Below are positions 1 through 9,473 of a stretch of DNA of 64,000 bases, piece by piece. Below the pieces are notes generated by a model, which was given only the letters and a program-made list of their open reading frames with translations, was not told the DNA's origin and made no database searches. Positions within the stretch are counted from its first letter, which is position 1, and each line of letters begins with the position of its first letter. The DNA is from Pseudarthrobacter sp. fls2-241-R2A-127 (GTDB taxonomy: Bacteria; Actinomycetota; Actinomycetes; Actinomycetales; Micrococcaceae). The stretch covers positions 274,513-338,512 of the forward strand of contig NZ_JARVSF010000009.1 of the NCBI RefSeq assembly GCF_030209355.1, given 5' to 3'. The position numbers were made by a program, and so were the translations under genes.

Positions 1-2
1 CG

Positions 3-662
3 TCCAAGACCGCTGCCCTCAACGCCGGCGACCAAGCCGCCACCCGGTGGCCGCGGCTCTACATTGACGCGGACATCGAGGTACCGGTGGCCGCGCTGCG
101 GGCCACCCTGGAGGCACTTTCCGACGACGACGGGCCCCTGTGCGCCCGGCCCGCCTTTACCTACGACACGGCGGGCGCCTCGTGGCTGGTCCGCGCCTAC
201 TACCGGGCACGCAACCGGCTCCCGCAAGCCTCAGCTTCGATGTGGGGTGCCGGCGTCTACGGCCTGAGCCGCAAAGGGCACGAACGGCTGGGTGAATTTC
301 CGCCCGTCACCGCCGACGACTGCTTCATCGACCGCTTGTTCGACTCCTCCGAAAAAGCGACCATTGCCTGCCCGCCGGTGACCGTCCGTACACCGCGGAC
401 CGGCCGGGCACTCCTCTCCACCCTCAAGCGCGTGTATCGCGGGAATTGCGAACTCCGCGACATTCCGGGCGCCCACGCGGGACGGACCGCGCACCAACTG
501 GCACTTTCAGTCAAAGGTCCCGGCTCCGCAGTGGATGCCGCAATATATGCGGCTTTCGCCCTTGCGGGCCGAGCGGCCCGACGCCGACGAAGCCCCGCCT
601 GGGAGCGGGACGACAGCAGCCGCAATTATGAATTGCAGTCGTGGGGAGTGGGCTGGGGTTGA
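3..662 (+). CDS. Glycosyltransferase family 2, 5'-truncated by window edge
   Basis: The reading frame is open from the first bases of the window to a TGA, giving 219 residues without a start, so the N-terminal nucleotide-binding part lies outside. The segment YIDADIEV near the beginning is the metal-binding DxD type motif of GT-A family 2 transferases, preceded by the typical KTAALNAG run. The later ADDCFIDRLF segment fits the acceptor/catalytic acidic region. It probably transfers a sugar to a lipid-linked or protein acceptor at the inner face of the membrane. The downstream genes make it part of an EPS locus. Donor and acceptor cannot be told from sequence. Confidence 0.8.
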   Translation, partial: SKTAALNAGDQAATRWPRLYIDADIEVPVAALRATLEALSDDDGPLCARPAFTYDTAGASWLVRAYYRARNRLPQASASMWGAGVYGLSRKGHERLGEFPPVTADDCFIDRLFDSSEKATIACPPVTVRTPRTGRALLSTLKRVYRGNCELRDIPGAHAGRTAHQLALSVKGPGSAVDAAIYAAFALAGRAARRRRSPAWERDDSSRNYELQSWGVGWG

Positions 663-680
663 ATTCCCGAAATTACCCAC

Positions 681-695
681 AAATGAATTTCATTT
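681..695. promoter_or_regulatory. 15-bp perfect palindrome upstream of the 1563-residue secreted protein
   Basis: AAATGAATTTCATTT has 7-bp arms around one central T. It lies in the 125-bp gap between the glycosyltransferase stop and the GTG at 788, about 95 bp before that start. The surroundings are AT-rich for this genome, as expected for a promoter. It is a candidate operator with no known binder. Confidence 0.35.
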
Positions 696-787
696 CCGCA
701 TTCCCCACATGGCCGCCTATTCCCTTAATCGGATAGTGCAGGCACCTGGCGCCCACATGGCCATTCACGTCTCGAACTGGAGTTAAA

Positions 788-3700
788 GTGTTTGCAAAAA
801 CAAAGCCCGTTGAAGGCAGGCTGCGTGCGGCAGCAAGTTTTTCCGTACTGTTCCTTATTGCCGCGATGCTGTCTTTCAGTTCCACGCTTTCGCAGGCGCC
901 GGCGGCCCACGCCGACGCCTGCACGCCCCCGGTAGCCAGCGCCGTCGCCTGCGAAAACTCGCTGCCCGGGACCCCGTCCTCGGACTGGGAGGTTTCCGGG
1001 TCAGGTGACTCGTCCATCCAGGGCTTCGGGACGGCGATGAGCGTCAACCTGGGCGAATCGATCAGCTTCAAGATCAACACCACCGCCAGCGCTTACCACA
1101 TCGACATTCTTCGGTTTGGTTACTACCAGGGAAACGGGGCCCGGAAGATCGCCGCCAGCATTCCACTGACGGCCAAGCTGCCGCAGTCCCAGCCGGCGTG
1201 CCTCACCCAGTCCGGAACGGGCCTGGTGGACTGCGGCAACTGGGGAGTATCGGCGTCGTGGACGGTCCCGTCAACCGCTGTTTCGGGCGTGTACTTTGCC
1301 CACCTGGTCCGGAACGATACCGGCGGCGACAGCATGATTCCGTTCGTGGTGCGCAACGACGCCGGCACCAGCGGCATGGTGGTGCAGACCTCCGACACCA
1401 CATGGCAGGCGTACAACACCTACGGCGGAAACAGCCTCTACCAGTGCACGGTGGCATGCCCCACTGGCAATCCGCAGGCCTACAAGTCCGCGTTCAAGGT
1501 GTCCTACAACCGGCCGTTCCTATCCACCGGCGACCAGGGCCACAGCTGGCTCATGGACACCGAATACCCGATGATCCGCTTCCTCGAGGCCAACGGCTAC
1601 GACGTCAGCTACATCAGCGGCCTGGACACTGCCACGCGCGGCAGCCTGCTGCTGAACCACAAGATGTTCATGTCCTCAGGACACGACGAGTACTGGAGCG
1701 GAAGCCAGCGGAGCAACGTCGAGGCTGCCCGGAACGCCGGAGTCAACCTGGCCTTCTTCAGCGGCAACGAAGCGTTCTGGCGCACCCGCTGGGAGGCCTC
1801 CATCGATGGCAGCAATACCGCCGGCCGCACACTGGTGTCCTACAAGGACACCCACTACAACACGCCCGTGGACCCGGTGGAATGGACCGGGACCTGGCGC
1901 GATCCGCGGTTCGGCACGTCCACCGGCGGCGGCAACCCGGAGAACTCGCTGACCGGACAGTTCTTCCTGGTCAACTCCGGCTCCGCGGACATCAAGGTTC
2001 CCGCCCAATATGCGGGCATGCGGCTGTGGCGCAACACAGCCGCCGCCAAACTGACGGGAACCCAGTCGCTCACCCTCGGAAGCGGCCTGGACACGCTCGG
2101 CTACGAGTGGGACATCGACGCCGACAACGGTTTCCGGCCCGCCGGCGCGTTCAAACTCTCCGCCACCACCGTGTCCGTTCCCGAGGCCTTCACCGACTAC
2201 GGCAGTACCACCGCGGCCTCCAGCCAAACCCACAACCTGATCATGTACCGCGCCGCCAGCGGCGCGCTGGTCTTCGGCGCAGGCACCGTTCAGTGGGCCT
2301 ACGGCCTGGACAACTTCACCATCCCCACCAGCACCCCCGACAAGAACATGCAGCAGGCCACCGTCAACCTGTTCGCAGACATGGGCGTCCAGCCCACCAC
2401 CCTGATGTCGGGGCTGGTGGCTGCGTCAAAGTCCACTGACACCACCAAGCCCGTATCGGCCATCACCTCCGGCCTGAACGGCCAGACCCTGGCCGACGGC
2501 TCCAGCGTGACCATCTCCGGGACCGCCTCCGACACCGGCGGGGTGGTGGCCGGCGTCGAAATCTCCACCGACGGTGGAACCACCTGGCGCCCCGCCACCG
2601 GCACCACCAACTGGTCCTACACCTGGACAGTCCACGGCAGCCCGGCAGTGACCGTGAAGACCCGCGCCACGGATGATTCAGGGAACATCGAGGTGCCGGG
2701 ATCCGGAGCTTCGGTCAACGTGTCATGCCCCTGCTCCATCTTCGGGTCCAGCATGATCCCGGACACGCCGGATTCCGGTGACGGCGGAAGCGTGGAACTC
2801 GGGATGAAGTTCACCGCCCAGGCCGGAGGAACCGTCACCGGCGTCTCCTTCTACAAGTCGAGCCTGAACAAGGGCACTCACGTCGGCAGTTTGTGGACAT
2901 CGGGTGGAACCCGGCTGGCCACGGCAACGTTCACGAACGAAACGGCAACTGGCTGGCAAACGGTCAACTTCGCCACGCCCGTGGCCATCACGGCAAACAC
3001 CACGTACGTGGTCTCCTACTTCGCTCCGCAAGGACACTACGCACAGGCTGCCGGCTTCATGTATCCCAACCCGTCGCCCATGCCGGCAGGGCACTCATCC
3101 CTGGACAGCGGCGTGCTGCACGGGTTGAGGAACACGGCCAGCTCCGGCAACGGCGTCTACACCTACGGGGCAAGCAGCGTATTCCCGCAGTCCTCGTACA
3201 ACGCCGAGAACTACTGGGTGGACGTCAAATTCGTTCCGTCGGCATCAGTGCCGCCGGCAGTGTCTTCGACCGACCCCGCCAATGCCGCCACCAATGTCGC
3301 CACCACCAAGGCGCCGTCGGCCACGTTCAACCAGGCCGTGACGGCCGGCAGTATCACCTTCACGCTGACGAAGCCGGACAACACCGCAGTAGCGGGCACC
3401 GCCGCCTACAGCTCAGGCACCGTCACCTTCACCCCCTCTGCCGCCCTGGCCTACAACACCACCTACACGGCGACCGTCAGCGGGGCAACCAATGCGGCCG
3501 GGCAGGTAATGGCCAGCCCCTACAGCTGGACCTTCACCACCGGGGCGCCCCCTCCGGCCCCGGCCGTCAGCAGCACATCGCCGGCTAACCAGGCCACCGG
3601 AGTGCCCATCTCCGTGACCCCGGCAGCGACGTTCAACCAGGCCGTAGTCCCCACCTCGGTGGTCTTCAGCGTCCTGGATCCGTCCCTGAACTCGGTGCCG

Positions 3701-5479
3701 GGGACAACCAGCTACAGCTCCGCAACCAACACCTCCACCTTTGTGCCCGGCAGCCCGCTGGCGTACAACACCACCTACACGGCAACGGTCAGCGGTGCCA
3801 CGAACAGTTCCGGACAAGCGATGACAAGCCCATACTCCTGGACGTTCACCACCGCCACCGCGCCCGTGCCGCCTGCAGTGACGTCAACGCTGCCGCCAGA
3901 CAAGGCGACGGCGGTTGGCGTGAACACGGCCCCAAGCGCGACGTTCAACCAGGTGGTGACCGCCAGCAGCATTACCTTCACCCTCACGGCCGGGACCACC
4001 AACGTCACGGGCACCAGCAGCTACTCGGGCAACACCGTGACGTTCACGCCGGGCTCCGCCCTCGCCTACAACACCACTTACACAGCGACCGTCAGCGGGG
4101 CGACAAATGCGGCGGGCCAGGCAATGACCGCGCCCTACAGTTGGACCTTCACTACGGTGGCCCAGCCCACGGCCAACTGCCCTTGCAGCGTGTTTGCCGC
4201 GAATGCACTGCCCGGCACCATTAACCAACCGGACGGATCGTCGGTTGAACTCGGAATGAAATTCCGCTCGGACATTGCCGGGAACGTCACCGGTGTCCGC
4301 TTCTACAAGAGTTCCCAAAATACCGGGACGCACACCGGAAAGCTCTGGACAACCGGAGGGCAGTTGCTGGCCAGCGTGACCTTTACCGGAGAGTCGGCGT
4401 CCGGCTGGCAGCAGGCAAACTTCTCCACACCCGTGGCCATCCAGGCGAACACGACGTACATCGTTTCGTACTACGCCCCCAACGGCCACTACTCGGCAGA
4501 TGGAGCCTTCTTCACCAAGGGCGTGGACAACTATCCGCTCCACGGCCTGGCCAGCGGCGTGGACGGACTGAACGGTGTGTACAAGTACGGCACGTCCGCG
4601 TTCCCTTCCAGCAGCTACAACAACGCCAACTACTGGGTTGATGTGGTGCTGAACGGGTCCTCGTCGATCAGTGTTCCAACGGTGTCATCCACCTCTCCGG
4701 CCCCCGGCGCCACCAACGTCGCCGCCACCACCACGGTGAAGGCGACGTACGACAGGGCAGTTGACCCCAGCACGGTGGTCTTCAACGTCAAGGACGCTGC
4801 GAACACCAACGTGCCGGGCACCCTCAGCTATGACACGTTGACCAACACTTCGGTGTTCACTCCAACCACCGCGCTGGCATACAGCACGACCTTCACGGCC
4901 ACCGTGTCCGGCGCGACGGGAAGCAACGGACAGGCCATGGCATCGCCGTACACCTGGTCGTTCACCACAGCCCCGCAACCAACCGCGGGCTGCCCGTGCA
5001 GCGTCTTTGCACCGACCACTGTTCCATCCACCGTTACCGCCCAGGACAACTCGTCAGTGGAACTGGGCATGAAGTTCACCTCTGACACCAACGCCACCGT
5101 CACGGCGGTCCGGTTCTACAAGGGCCCGCAGAACACGGGTACCCACGTTGGCAAGCTCTGGACCTCAGGCGGCCAACTGCTGGGATCGGTAACGTTTACC
5201 AACGAAGGCGCCTCGGGATGGCAGCGGGCAACATTCGCGACACCCATTCCGATCAGCGCCAATACGGTCTACGTGGTTTCGTACCTGGCACCAAACGGGT
5301 ACTACTCGGCGGACGGTGCGTTCTTTGCCGGCAAGTCAGCGGACAACGGCATCCTCCACGGTTTGGCTGACGGTACCAGCGGTCCCAACGGCGTCTACGC
5401 CTACGGCACCGGAGGGTTCCCCAGCAACACCTGGAACGCCACCAACTACTGGGTGGATGTGGAAGTCACCACCCCCTAG
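788..5479 (+). CDS. Large secreted multidomain protein: N,N-dimethylformamidase-like domain, DUF4082 and Ig-like repeats
   Basis: This is a 1563-residue exported protein. GTG start with GGAG five bases upstream. Residues 1-42 form a Sec signal peptide ending AHA. Residues about 60-545 resemble the large-subunit C-terminal domain of N,N-dimethylformamidase, with the GHDEYWS segment near residue 298. An Ig-like domain covers about 556-645. DUF4082 modules begin CPCS at about 647, 1131 and 1402. Big_5-type Ig domains (AYNTTYTATVSGAT repeated) sit at about 820-1125 (three) and 1297-1395 (one). No LPxTG or membrane anchor is visible, so it is either released or held by its adhesive modules. Location in an EPS locus suggests action on, or attachment to, the extracellular matrix. 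The catalytic function is inferred only. Confidence 0.85.
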   Translation: MFAKTKPVEGRLRAAASFSVLFLIAAMLSFSSTLSQAPAAHADACTPPVASAVACENSLPGTPSSDWEVSGSGDSSIQGFGTAMSVNLGESISFKINTTASAYHIDILRFGYYQGNGARKIAASIPLTAKLPQSQPACLTQSGTGLVDCGNWGVSASWTVPSTAVSGVYFAHLVRNDTGGDSMIPFVVRNDAGTSGMVVQTSDTTWQAYNTYGGNSLYQCTVACPTGNPQAYKSAFKVSYNRPFLSTGDQGHSWLMDTEYPMIRFLEANGYDVSYISGLDTATRGSLLLNHKMFMSSGHDEYWSGSQRSNVEAARNAGVNLAFFSGNEAFWRTRWEASIDGSNTAGRTLVSYKDTHYNTPVDPVEWTGTWRDPRFGTSTGGGNPENSLTGQFFLVNSGSADIKVPAQYAGMRLWRNTAAAKLTGTQSLTLGSGLDTLGYEWDIDADNGFRPAGAFKLSATTVSVPEAFTDYGSTTAASSQTHNLIMYRAASGALVFGAGTVQWAYGLDNFTIPTSTPDKNMQQATVNLFADMGVQPTTLMSGLVAASKSTDTTKPVSAITSGLNGQTLADGSSVTISGTASDTGGVVAGVEISTDGGTTWRPATGTTNWSYTWTVHGSPAVTVKTRATDDSGNIEVPGSGASVNVSCPCSIFGSSMIPDTPDSGDGGSVELGMKFTAQAGGTVTGVSFYKSSLNKGTHVGSLWTSGGTRLATATFTNETATGWQTVNFATPVAITANTTYVVSYFAPQGHYAQAAGFMYPNPSPMPAGHSSLDSGVLHGLRNTASSGNGVYTYGASSVFPQSSYNAENYWVDVKFVPSASVPPAVSSTDPANAATNVATTKAPSATFNQAVTAGSITFTLTKPDNTAVAGTAAYSSGTVTFTPSAALAYNTTYTATVSGATNAAGQVMASPYSWTFTTGAPPPAPAVSSTSPANQATGVPISVTPAATFNQAVVPTSVVFSVLDPSLNSVPGTTSYSSATNTSTFVPGSPLAYNTTYTATVSGATNSSGQAMTSPYSWTFTTATAPVPPAVTSTLPPDKATAVGVNTAPSATFNQVVTASSITFTLTAGTTNVTGTSSYSGNTVTFTPGSALAYNTTYTATVSGATNAAGQAMTAPYSWTFTTVAQPTANCPCSVFAANALPGTINQPDGSSVELGMKFRSDIAGNVTGVRFYKSSQNTGTHTGKLWTTGGQLLASVTFTGESASGWQQANFSTPVAIQANTTYIVSYYAPNGHYSADGAFFTKGVDNYPLHGLASGVDGLNGVYKYGTSAFPSSSYNNANYWVDVVLNGSSSISVPTVSSTSPAPGATNVAATTTVKATYDRAVDPSTVVFNVKDAANTNVPGTLSYDTLTNTSVFTPTTALAYSTTFTATVSGATGSNGQAMASPYTWSFTTAPQPTAGCPCSVFAPTTVPSTVTAQDNSSVELGMKFTSDTNATVTAVRFYKGPQNTGTHVGKLWTSGGQLLGSVTFTNEGASGWQRATFATPIPISANTVYVVSYLAPNGYYSADGAFFAGKSADNGILHGLADGTSGPNGVYAYGTGGFPSNTWNATNYWVDVEVTTP
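3250..4970 (+). repeat. Internal DNA repeats encoding Big_5 Ig-like modules
   Basis: Stretches around 3449, 3762 and 4065 encode almost the same peptide, AYNTTYTATVSGAT, and are nearly identical in DNA. A more diverged fourth copy lies near 4875. The spacing of about 300 bp equals one Ig domain. The pattern suggests tandem duplication with ongoing homogenisation. Confidence 0.7.
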
Positions 5480-5508
5480 GAAGCGGGGATAACCGGCGGG
5501 GCAACCCG

Positions 5509-5542
5509 GGGGCCCGCGGCGCAATCCGGCGTCGCGGGCCCC
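5509..5542. terminator. Hairpin between convergent genes
   Basis: GGGGCCCGCG pairs with CGCGGGCCCC around a 14-nt loop that can pair further. It sits 30 bp after the stop of the large secreted protein and about 110 bp beyond the stop of the gene on the other strand. There is no U-run, which is common in actinobacterial terminators. Confidence 0.55.
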
Positions 5543-5650
5543 ACCCCTGTGTCCGTCAGATGACTGGGGCCAGGGGTGGGAGGGCCCGGCGATCAGCCTT
5601 CAGAGCCCTGCTCCGCTTGGTCGTCTGCCACGGGGCCGGGAAACCAGCCC

Positions 5651-7015
5651 TCAGCCAAGGCCGCAGGTGTTTCCACCGTTCAGGCGGTAGATGTGCACCG
5701 CGTTGGCGTCGCTGAAAGTATCCGTAAAGGCGTTGTCCGCCACCGGAACTGAACGGTTTTCATCCAGGACTTCTGCTTGGCTTGGTTCGCCGCACCGTAC
5801 AGAGAAGGTCACGGACTGGGGACCGGGACGCGTAGACGCCGCCAAAACATAGAAGTGGCCCGCACTGGCTTTTACGGAGAAATCAACGTCCTTGCTGCTT
5901 GCGGTCACCAACCCTGTCACCGAACCCGTGTTGAGCGCCGGAGCCAGGGTGGTGATCAGCTCGTTCACGGCGGTTACCGTAGGACGGATGGCGGTGCCGC
6001 ATTCATCCCGCAGCACATGCTGGGACTGGCACGCGCCACCAAAATTGTGGTTGAAATAGACGATTCCCCGCGCGCCGTGGATGATGCTGCTCCACACCGC
6101 GGAGCGCAGCTGGGCGGGACTGATCGTGAGCGAATCACTCTCGGAAAACGGGTGGCCGACTTCAACAAACGCCCACACCGGCTTGGAACCCGCGGGCTGG
6201 ACCAGGGACCGTACCCGGTCAACCGTCCAGCCGTAGTGGGCGCCGGTGCGGCATTCCGCATCGCTGAGGTCACGCCCGTCGGCGAAAACGGCGCCGCCTT
6301 CGACGAGGCTGCAAATGTAGGGATCCGTGAACCAGTAGTTATCCGCGGAAACTACGTCCTGGTAGCTGTTGACGAATTGGGCGGCTTGCGGATTCTTGAG
6401 TTGGAACGTCACGCCCTTGCCGTAATTGGAATAACGCAGCGCCCGGGGCGGGAAGAGTTTCACCAGGGCCTCCTGGACGGTGTAACCGCATTCGGAGGCT
6501 GCGGGCTCGCAGATCACGCCTTCACCCTGGGACTTGCCCGTCCACGCGGAGTTCCCCCCGCCGGCCCACATGTCCACTTCATCGGAAACCACGAACCCGG
6601 ACGCCCCGGGAACCACTGTGGAGGGCAGGGCATGGAGGCCGCTGCTGCGCACCAGCTCCACATTCGAGTCATCAGTGAGCTGCACATAGGTGTTCAGGCC
6701 CGCAGCCCGGTCCGTCGCAATATCCGATTCCTGCAGGACGCTTTCAAACCACACGCCCAGCGGAAAGAAGTTCTGGTCAGCCGGCAATGTGGGCGAGAAC
6801 TTCCCGTAGAAGCCCGGGCCGCCGTCAATGCCGAGCACACTGACTCCCTCAGGAAGTGGATCTTGAGCTGATCCTGAGGACGCGGAGAAGGCGCTCGAGG
6901 ACATACAGGACGTTCCTAAAAGGCAAGTCAATAGAATTGCGGTTTTCTTGATGGATTTTGTGGAATTACGCATGCCCCCGGCAGTTTTTGCGGATGCTTC
7001 AAACAGGGTTTTCAT
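5651..7015 (-). CDS. Secreted TIM-barrel-like protein of unknown function
   Basis: 454 residues from ATG 7015, chosen because AGGA lies seven bases upstream; a TTG at 7045 lacks a ribosome site. The N-terminus has a basic stretch and the hydrophobic run TAILLTCLLGTSCMSS, a signal peptide or an imperfect lipobox (Gly at -3). Segments such as DGGPGFYGKFSP, SDEVDMW, WAFVEVGHPF and SIIHGARGIVYFNHNFGG resemble glycoside-hydrolase-like TIM barrels in which an acidic residue follows a strand. I cannot name a family or assign catalytic residues with confidence. It is divergent from the polymerase gene and lies in the EPS locus, so a glycan-processing role is inferred. Confidence 0.65.
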   Translation of the reverse strand: MKTLFEASAKTAGGMRNSTKSIKKTAILLTCLLGTSCMSSSAFSASSGSAQDPLPEGVSVLGIDGGPGFYGKFSPTLPADQNFFPLGVWFESVLQESDIATDRAAGLNTYVQLTDDSNVELVRSSGLHALPSTVVPGASGFVVSDEVDMWAGGGNSAWTGKSQGEGVICEPAASECGYTVQEALVKLFPPRALRYSNYGKGVTFQLKNPQAAQFVNSYQDVVSADNYWFTDPYICSLVEGGAVFADGRDLSDAECRTGAHYGWTVDRVRSLVQPAGSKPVWAFVEVGHPFSESDSLTISPAQLRSAVWSSIIHGARGIVYFNHNFGGACQSQHVLRDECGTAIRPTVTAVNELITTLAPALNTGSVTGLVTASSKDVDFSVKASAGHFYVLAASTRPGPQSVTFSVRCGEPSQAEVLDENRSVPVADNAFTDTFSDANAVHIYRLNGGNTCGLG

Positions 7016-7164
7016 GGCAATTCCTGTCGTAAAATCACGGGTCAAATGTCATACTGAATAAAAGGGAAATAAGCGGCGACAACTAATGATTTTGGAGCTA
7101 CGCTATCACCCTGAACATTGAGCGTGTAAGGGTATTTCAACCCCGGCAGGAAGATTGGGGGGAT
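7016..7164. promoter_or_regulatory. Divergent promoter region
   Basis: This 149-bp gap between divergent genes is AT-rich at 7040-7130 compared with its flanks. It must carry promoters for both the TIM-barrel-like gene and the polymerase operon. No clear operator is visible. Confidence 0.4.
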
Positions 7165-8577
7165 GTGGGAAAGCATCTGCCAGTTCCATCCGTGCTGGGC
7201 CCGGAAGTCCGACTGGACGCCACCCTGCGCGTTGACGGCGAGGACCAACAGCCACCACTGCTCCTGCGGGTAACCGCTGTGGCCTGTTTTGTTTTCCCCT
7301 CCAATTTGGTGCTGGAACCGCTGGGTGCCGCAGGCTATGTGGCACACATCCTTGCGTTGCTGGTTTTCGCACTGTGGGTCACGTCCGTCATGCTCGGCCT
7401 GCACAAGACCATCGACCGGGAGCATCCCGGAAGATTCGCGCTGGCGGCCCTCTTTGCGGTGTCCTGTGCTTCTTACGCCGCGATGTACGTGGGCATCAGC
7501 GGAAGCTCCACCGATGCGACGCGTGCGAGTGCCGACCGGTGGATGTTATTGATGGTGGCCTCATCCGGCCTGGTGCTGGTGACCACTGAGACGACGCGGA
7601 CTGTGGACGCTGCGATGATGCTGGTGCGTGCGCTCCTGCGCGGTGCCGTGTTCTGCAGCATCGTGGCGGCCATCCAGTTCACCACCCACGTGGATCCCAT
7701 GGCGTGGTTCCAGGGGGTACTGCCCGGGTTCAAGAACAATGGCGGGAACCAGCCGTTCCAGGAACGCGGAAGCTTCCTCCGGGTGGCCGGCAGCACCTTC
7801 CATCCCATCGAGCTGGGCGTCCTCGCGTCCATGCTCCTTCCGCTGTCCCTGTGGCGCGCACTGTATGACAAGTCGGGCCGCGCATGGATGCACTGGACCG
7901 GGACGGGCTTCATCGTGTTTGCCATCGCCGCGACGATCTCCCGCTCGGCGGTCCTGGGTGTCCTGACCGTGGCCCTGGTCTTCCTTCCGTTCCTCCCCTC
8001 CCGGTCCCGGCAGTGGACCGTGCTGGGGTTCGCCGGTGCTGCCACACTCCTCTTCCTCGCGGTTCCCGGGTTCGTCGCAACCCTGTTCGGTTCGGTGACG
8101 GCGGGAACGGCCGATCCCTCCATCACCGCCAGGCTTGAGGATTACCCCCGGGTGGAAGCCATGGTGTCCGCCCGGCCGTGGCTTGGAATAGGGCCGGGGG
8201 CGTACCTGACACGAAACGCCATCGAGATTCTGGACAACCAGTACCTGAAAACCATCGTCGAAATGGGCGTACCGGGGTTCCTGGCACTCCTGCTGTACAT
8301 GGTGGTTCCCGGGATCGCGGCCTGGCTGGCTGCCTTCAACGCCAAAGAGGAACGCTTGAAGACACTTTCGGCAGCAGTTGCGGCCGCCTGCCTGGTGGCC
8401 GCCCCCGCTTCAGCTGCCTTTGACTCCCTGGGCTTCCCCGTCCTCGCACTCGTGTACCCGATATGCGTCGGGCTCTCAGGAACGGTGTGGTTGCTCGTCG
8501 CCGCCGAACGACGGGCACTTGGCCCGACTACCAAGGAACAAGGCTCCAACCTTGCAGAATCTGAAAGGCTCCCATGA
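7165..8577 (+). CDS. O-antigen ligase / Wzy-like polysaccharide polymerase
   Basis: A 470-residue integral membrane protein with about ten hydrophobic segments and a large extracytoplasmic loop around residues 170-230. The general layout and the C-terminal stretch PWLGIGPGAYLTRNAIEILDNQYL are typical of the O-antigen ligase/Wzy family (PF04932). That family polymerises lipid-linked repeat units at the outer face of the membrane. GTG start with a G-rich ribosome site directly upstream; the first 30 residues are not hydrophobic, so a later start is possible. The stop overlaps the next start in ATGA, coupling it to the Wzz-like gene. Confidence 0.8.
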   Translation: MGKHLPVPSVLGPEVRLDATLRVDGEDQQPPLLLRVTAVACFVFPSNLVLEPLGAAGYVAHILALLVFALWVTSVMLGLHKTIDREHPGRFALAALFAVSCASYAAMYVGISGSSTDATRASADRWMLLMVASSGLVLVTTETTRTVDAAMMLVRALLRGAVFCSIVAAIQFTTHVDPMAWFQGVLPGFKNNGGNQPFQERGSFLRVAGSTFHPIELGVLASMLLPLSLWRALYDKSGRAWMHWTGTGFIVFAIAATISRSAVLGVLTVALVFLPFLPSRSRQWTVLGFAGAATLLFLAVPGFVATLFGSVTAGTADPSITARLEDYPRVEAMVSARPWLGIGPGAYLTRNAIEILDNQYLKTIVEMGVPGFLALLLYMVVPGIAAWLAAFNAKEERLKTLSAAVAAACLVAAPASAAFDSLGFPVLALVYPICVGLSGTVWLLVAAERRALGPTTKEQGSNLAESERLP

Positions 8578-9473
8578 CTCCCGTCTCGGTTCTTAAAATC
8601 CTGTGGCGCCACAAGGTCTCGATGATTACGGTCCTGGTGCTCACTCTTGCAGCGGCTACGTACGTGTTCTTCTACGCGCCCCGAAGCTACATGGCGTCGA
8701 CCGTCTACGTCCTGGTGACGCCACGCGTGCCCAGCGTCGAAGAAATGCGCACCGACCCCGCCCTCGCCGCCGCAAACTCGGACAACCCCTACCTGCGCTC
8801 GGCGGACAGCTCCCTGATCACGCAGGTGATGGCGACAAAGCTGAGCTCCACCGACGTCGTCGACTCGCTCAAGGCCGCCGGTTTGTCACCCGACTACACC
8901 GTGACCCTGCCGGCCACCACTGGTGCGGGCCAACTCATCAGGATGGAGGCCACGGGATCCAGCCCGCAGCTGGCCATCACGACTGCCGAAGCCCTGGGCC
9001 AGCATCTCACCGCCAAATTGCGGGATGCCCAGAAAGTCAACGGGGCTGATGACCGCTACCTCTTCACGGCCCTCCAGATTGACCCGCCCAGCAAAGCCAC
9101 AGAGCAATTCTCCAGCCGGCTCCGTTCGATGATCGTGGTGCTGATCGGTGGCGTCATCCTCCTGTTCGGCGCTGTCTCGATCGCCAGGATGCTGGAAAAT
9201 TCGCGGGCTGCCAGGAAGGATGCCGCGGACAGGGCCAAGCCCGTGTCCAGGCGCAGGCGCTCCGCCGACCGCAATGCAGAACCGGCAGCCGTCCCGGACG
9301 AGGACGGTAAACCTGGCGGCGGCAGCGCGGCGGCCCCGCGGGCCGTGGAGGACCGGAAACCAAGGAAATATGCGGTGGCAGCGGTGCATGACTCGCCTTT
9401 CCTGCTGCCACAGCACGAGCTGCAGGACCTTACCTTCGAGGAGCAGCGCACTGATGTCCCCGTCAAACGCTGA
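8574..9473 (+). CDS. Wzz-like chain-length determinant / polysaccharide co-polymerase
   Basis: 299 residues. One membrane helix sits near residues 17-35 (ITVLVLTLAAATYVFFY) and a second near 180-200 (MIVVLIGGVILLFGAVSIARM), with an extracytoplasmic region between. This is the layout of Wzz/PCP proteins that set polymer length together with the Wzy polymerase encoded just upstream (ATGA overlap). The cytoplasmic tail is charged and about 100 residues long, with no Walker A motif, so no tyrosine-kinase domain is fused. The next gene starts within its last 20 bases. Confidence 0.75.
   Translation: MTPVSVLKILWRHKVSMITVLVLTLAAATYVFFYAPRSYMASTVYVLVTPRVPSVEEMRTDPALAAANSDNPYLRSADSSLITQVMATKLSSTDVVDSLKAAGLSPDYTVTLPATTGAGQLIRMEATGSSPQLAITTAEALGQHLTAKLRDAQKVNGADDRYLFTALQIDPPSKATEQFSSRLRSMIVVLIGGVILLFGAVSIARMLENSRAARKDAADRAKPVSRRRRSADRNAEPAAVPDEDGKPGGGSAAAPRAVEDRKPRKYAVAAVHDSPFLLPQHELQDLTFEEQRTDVPVKR

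Noticed and set aside
5777..6871. 364-codon plus-strand frame
   Set aside because: Antisense to the secreted TIM-barrel-like gene; no signal, motif or ribosome site.
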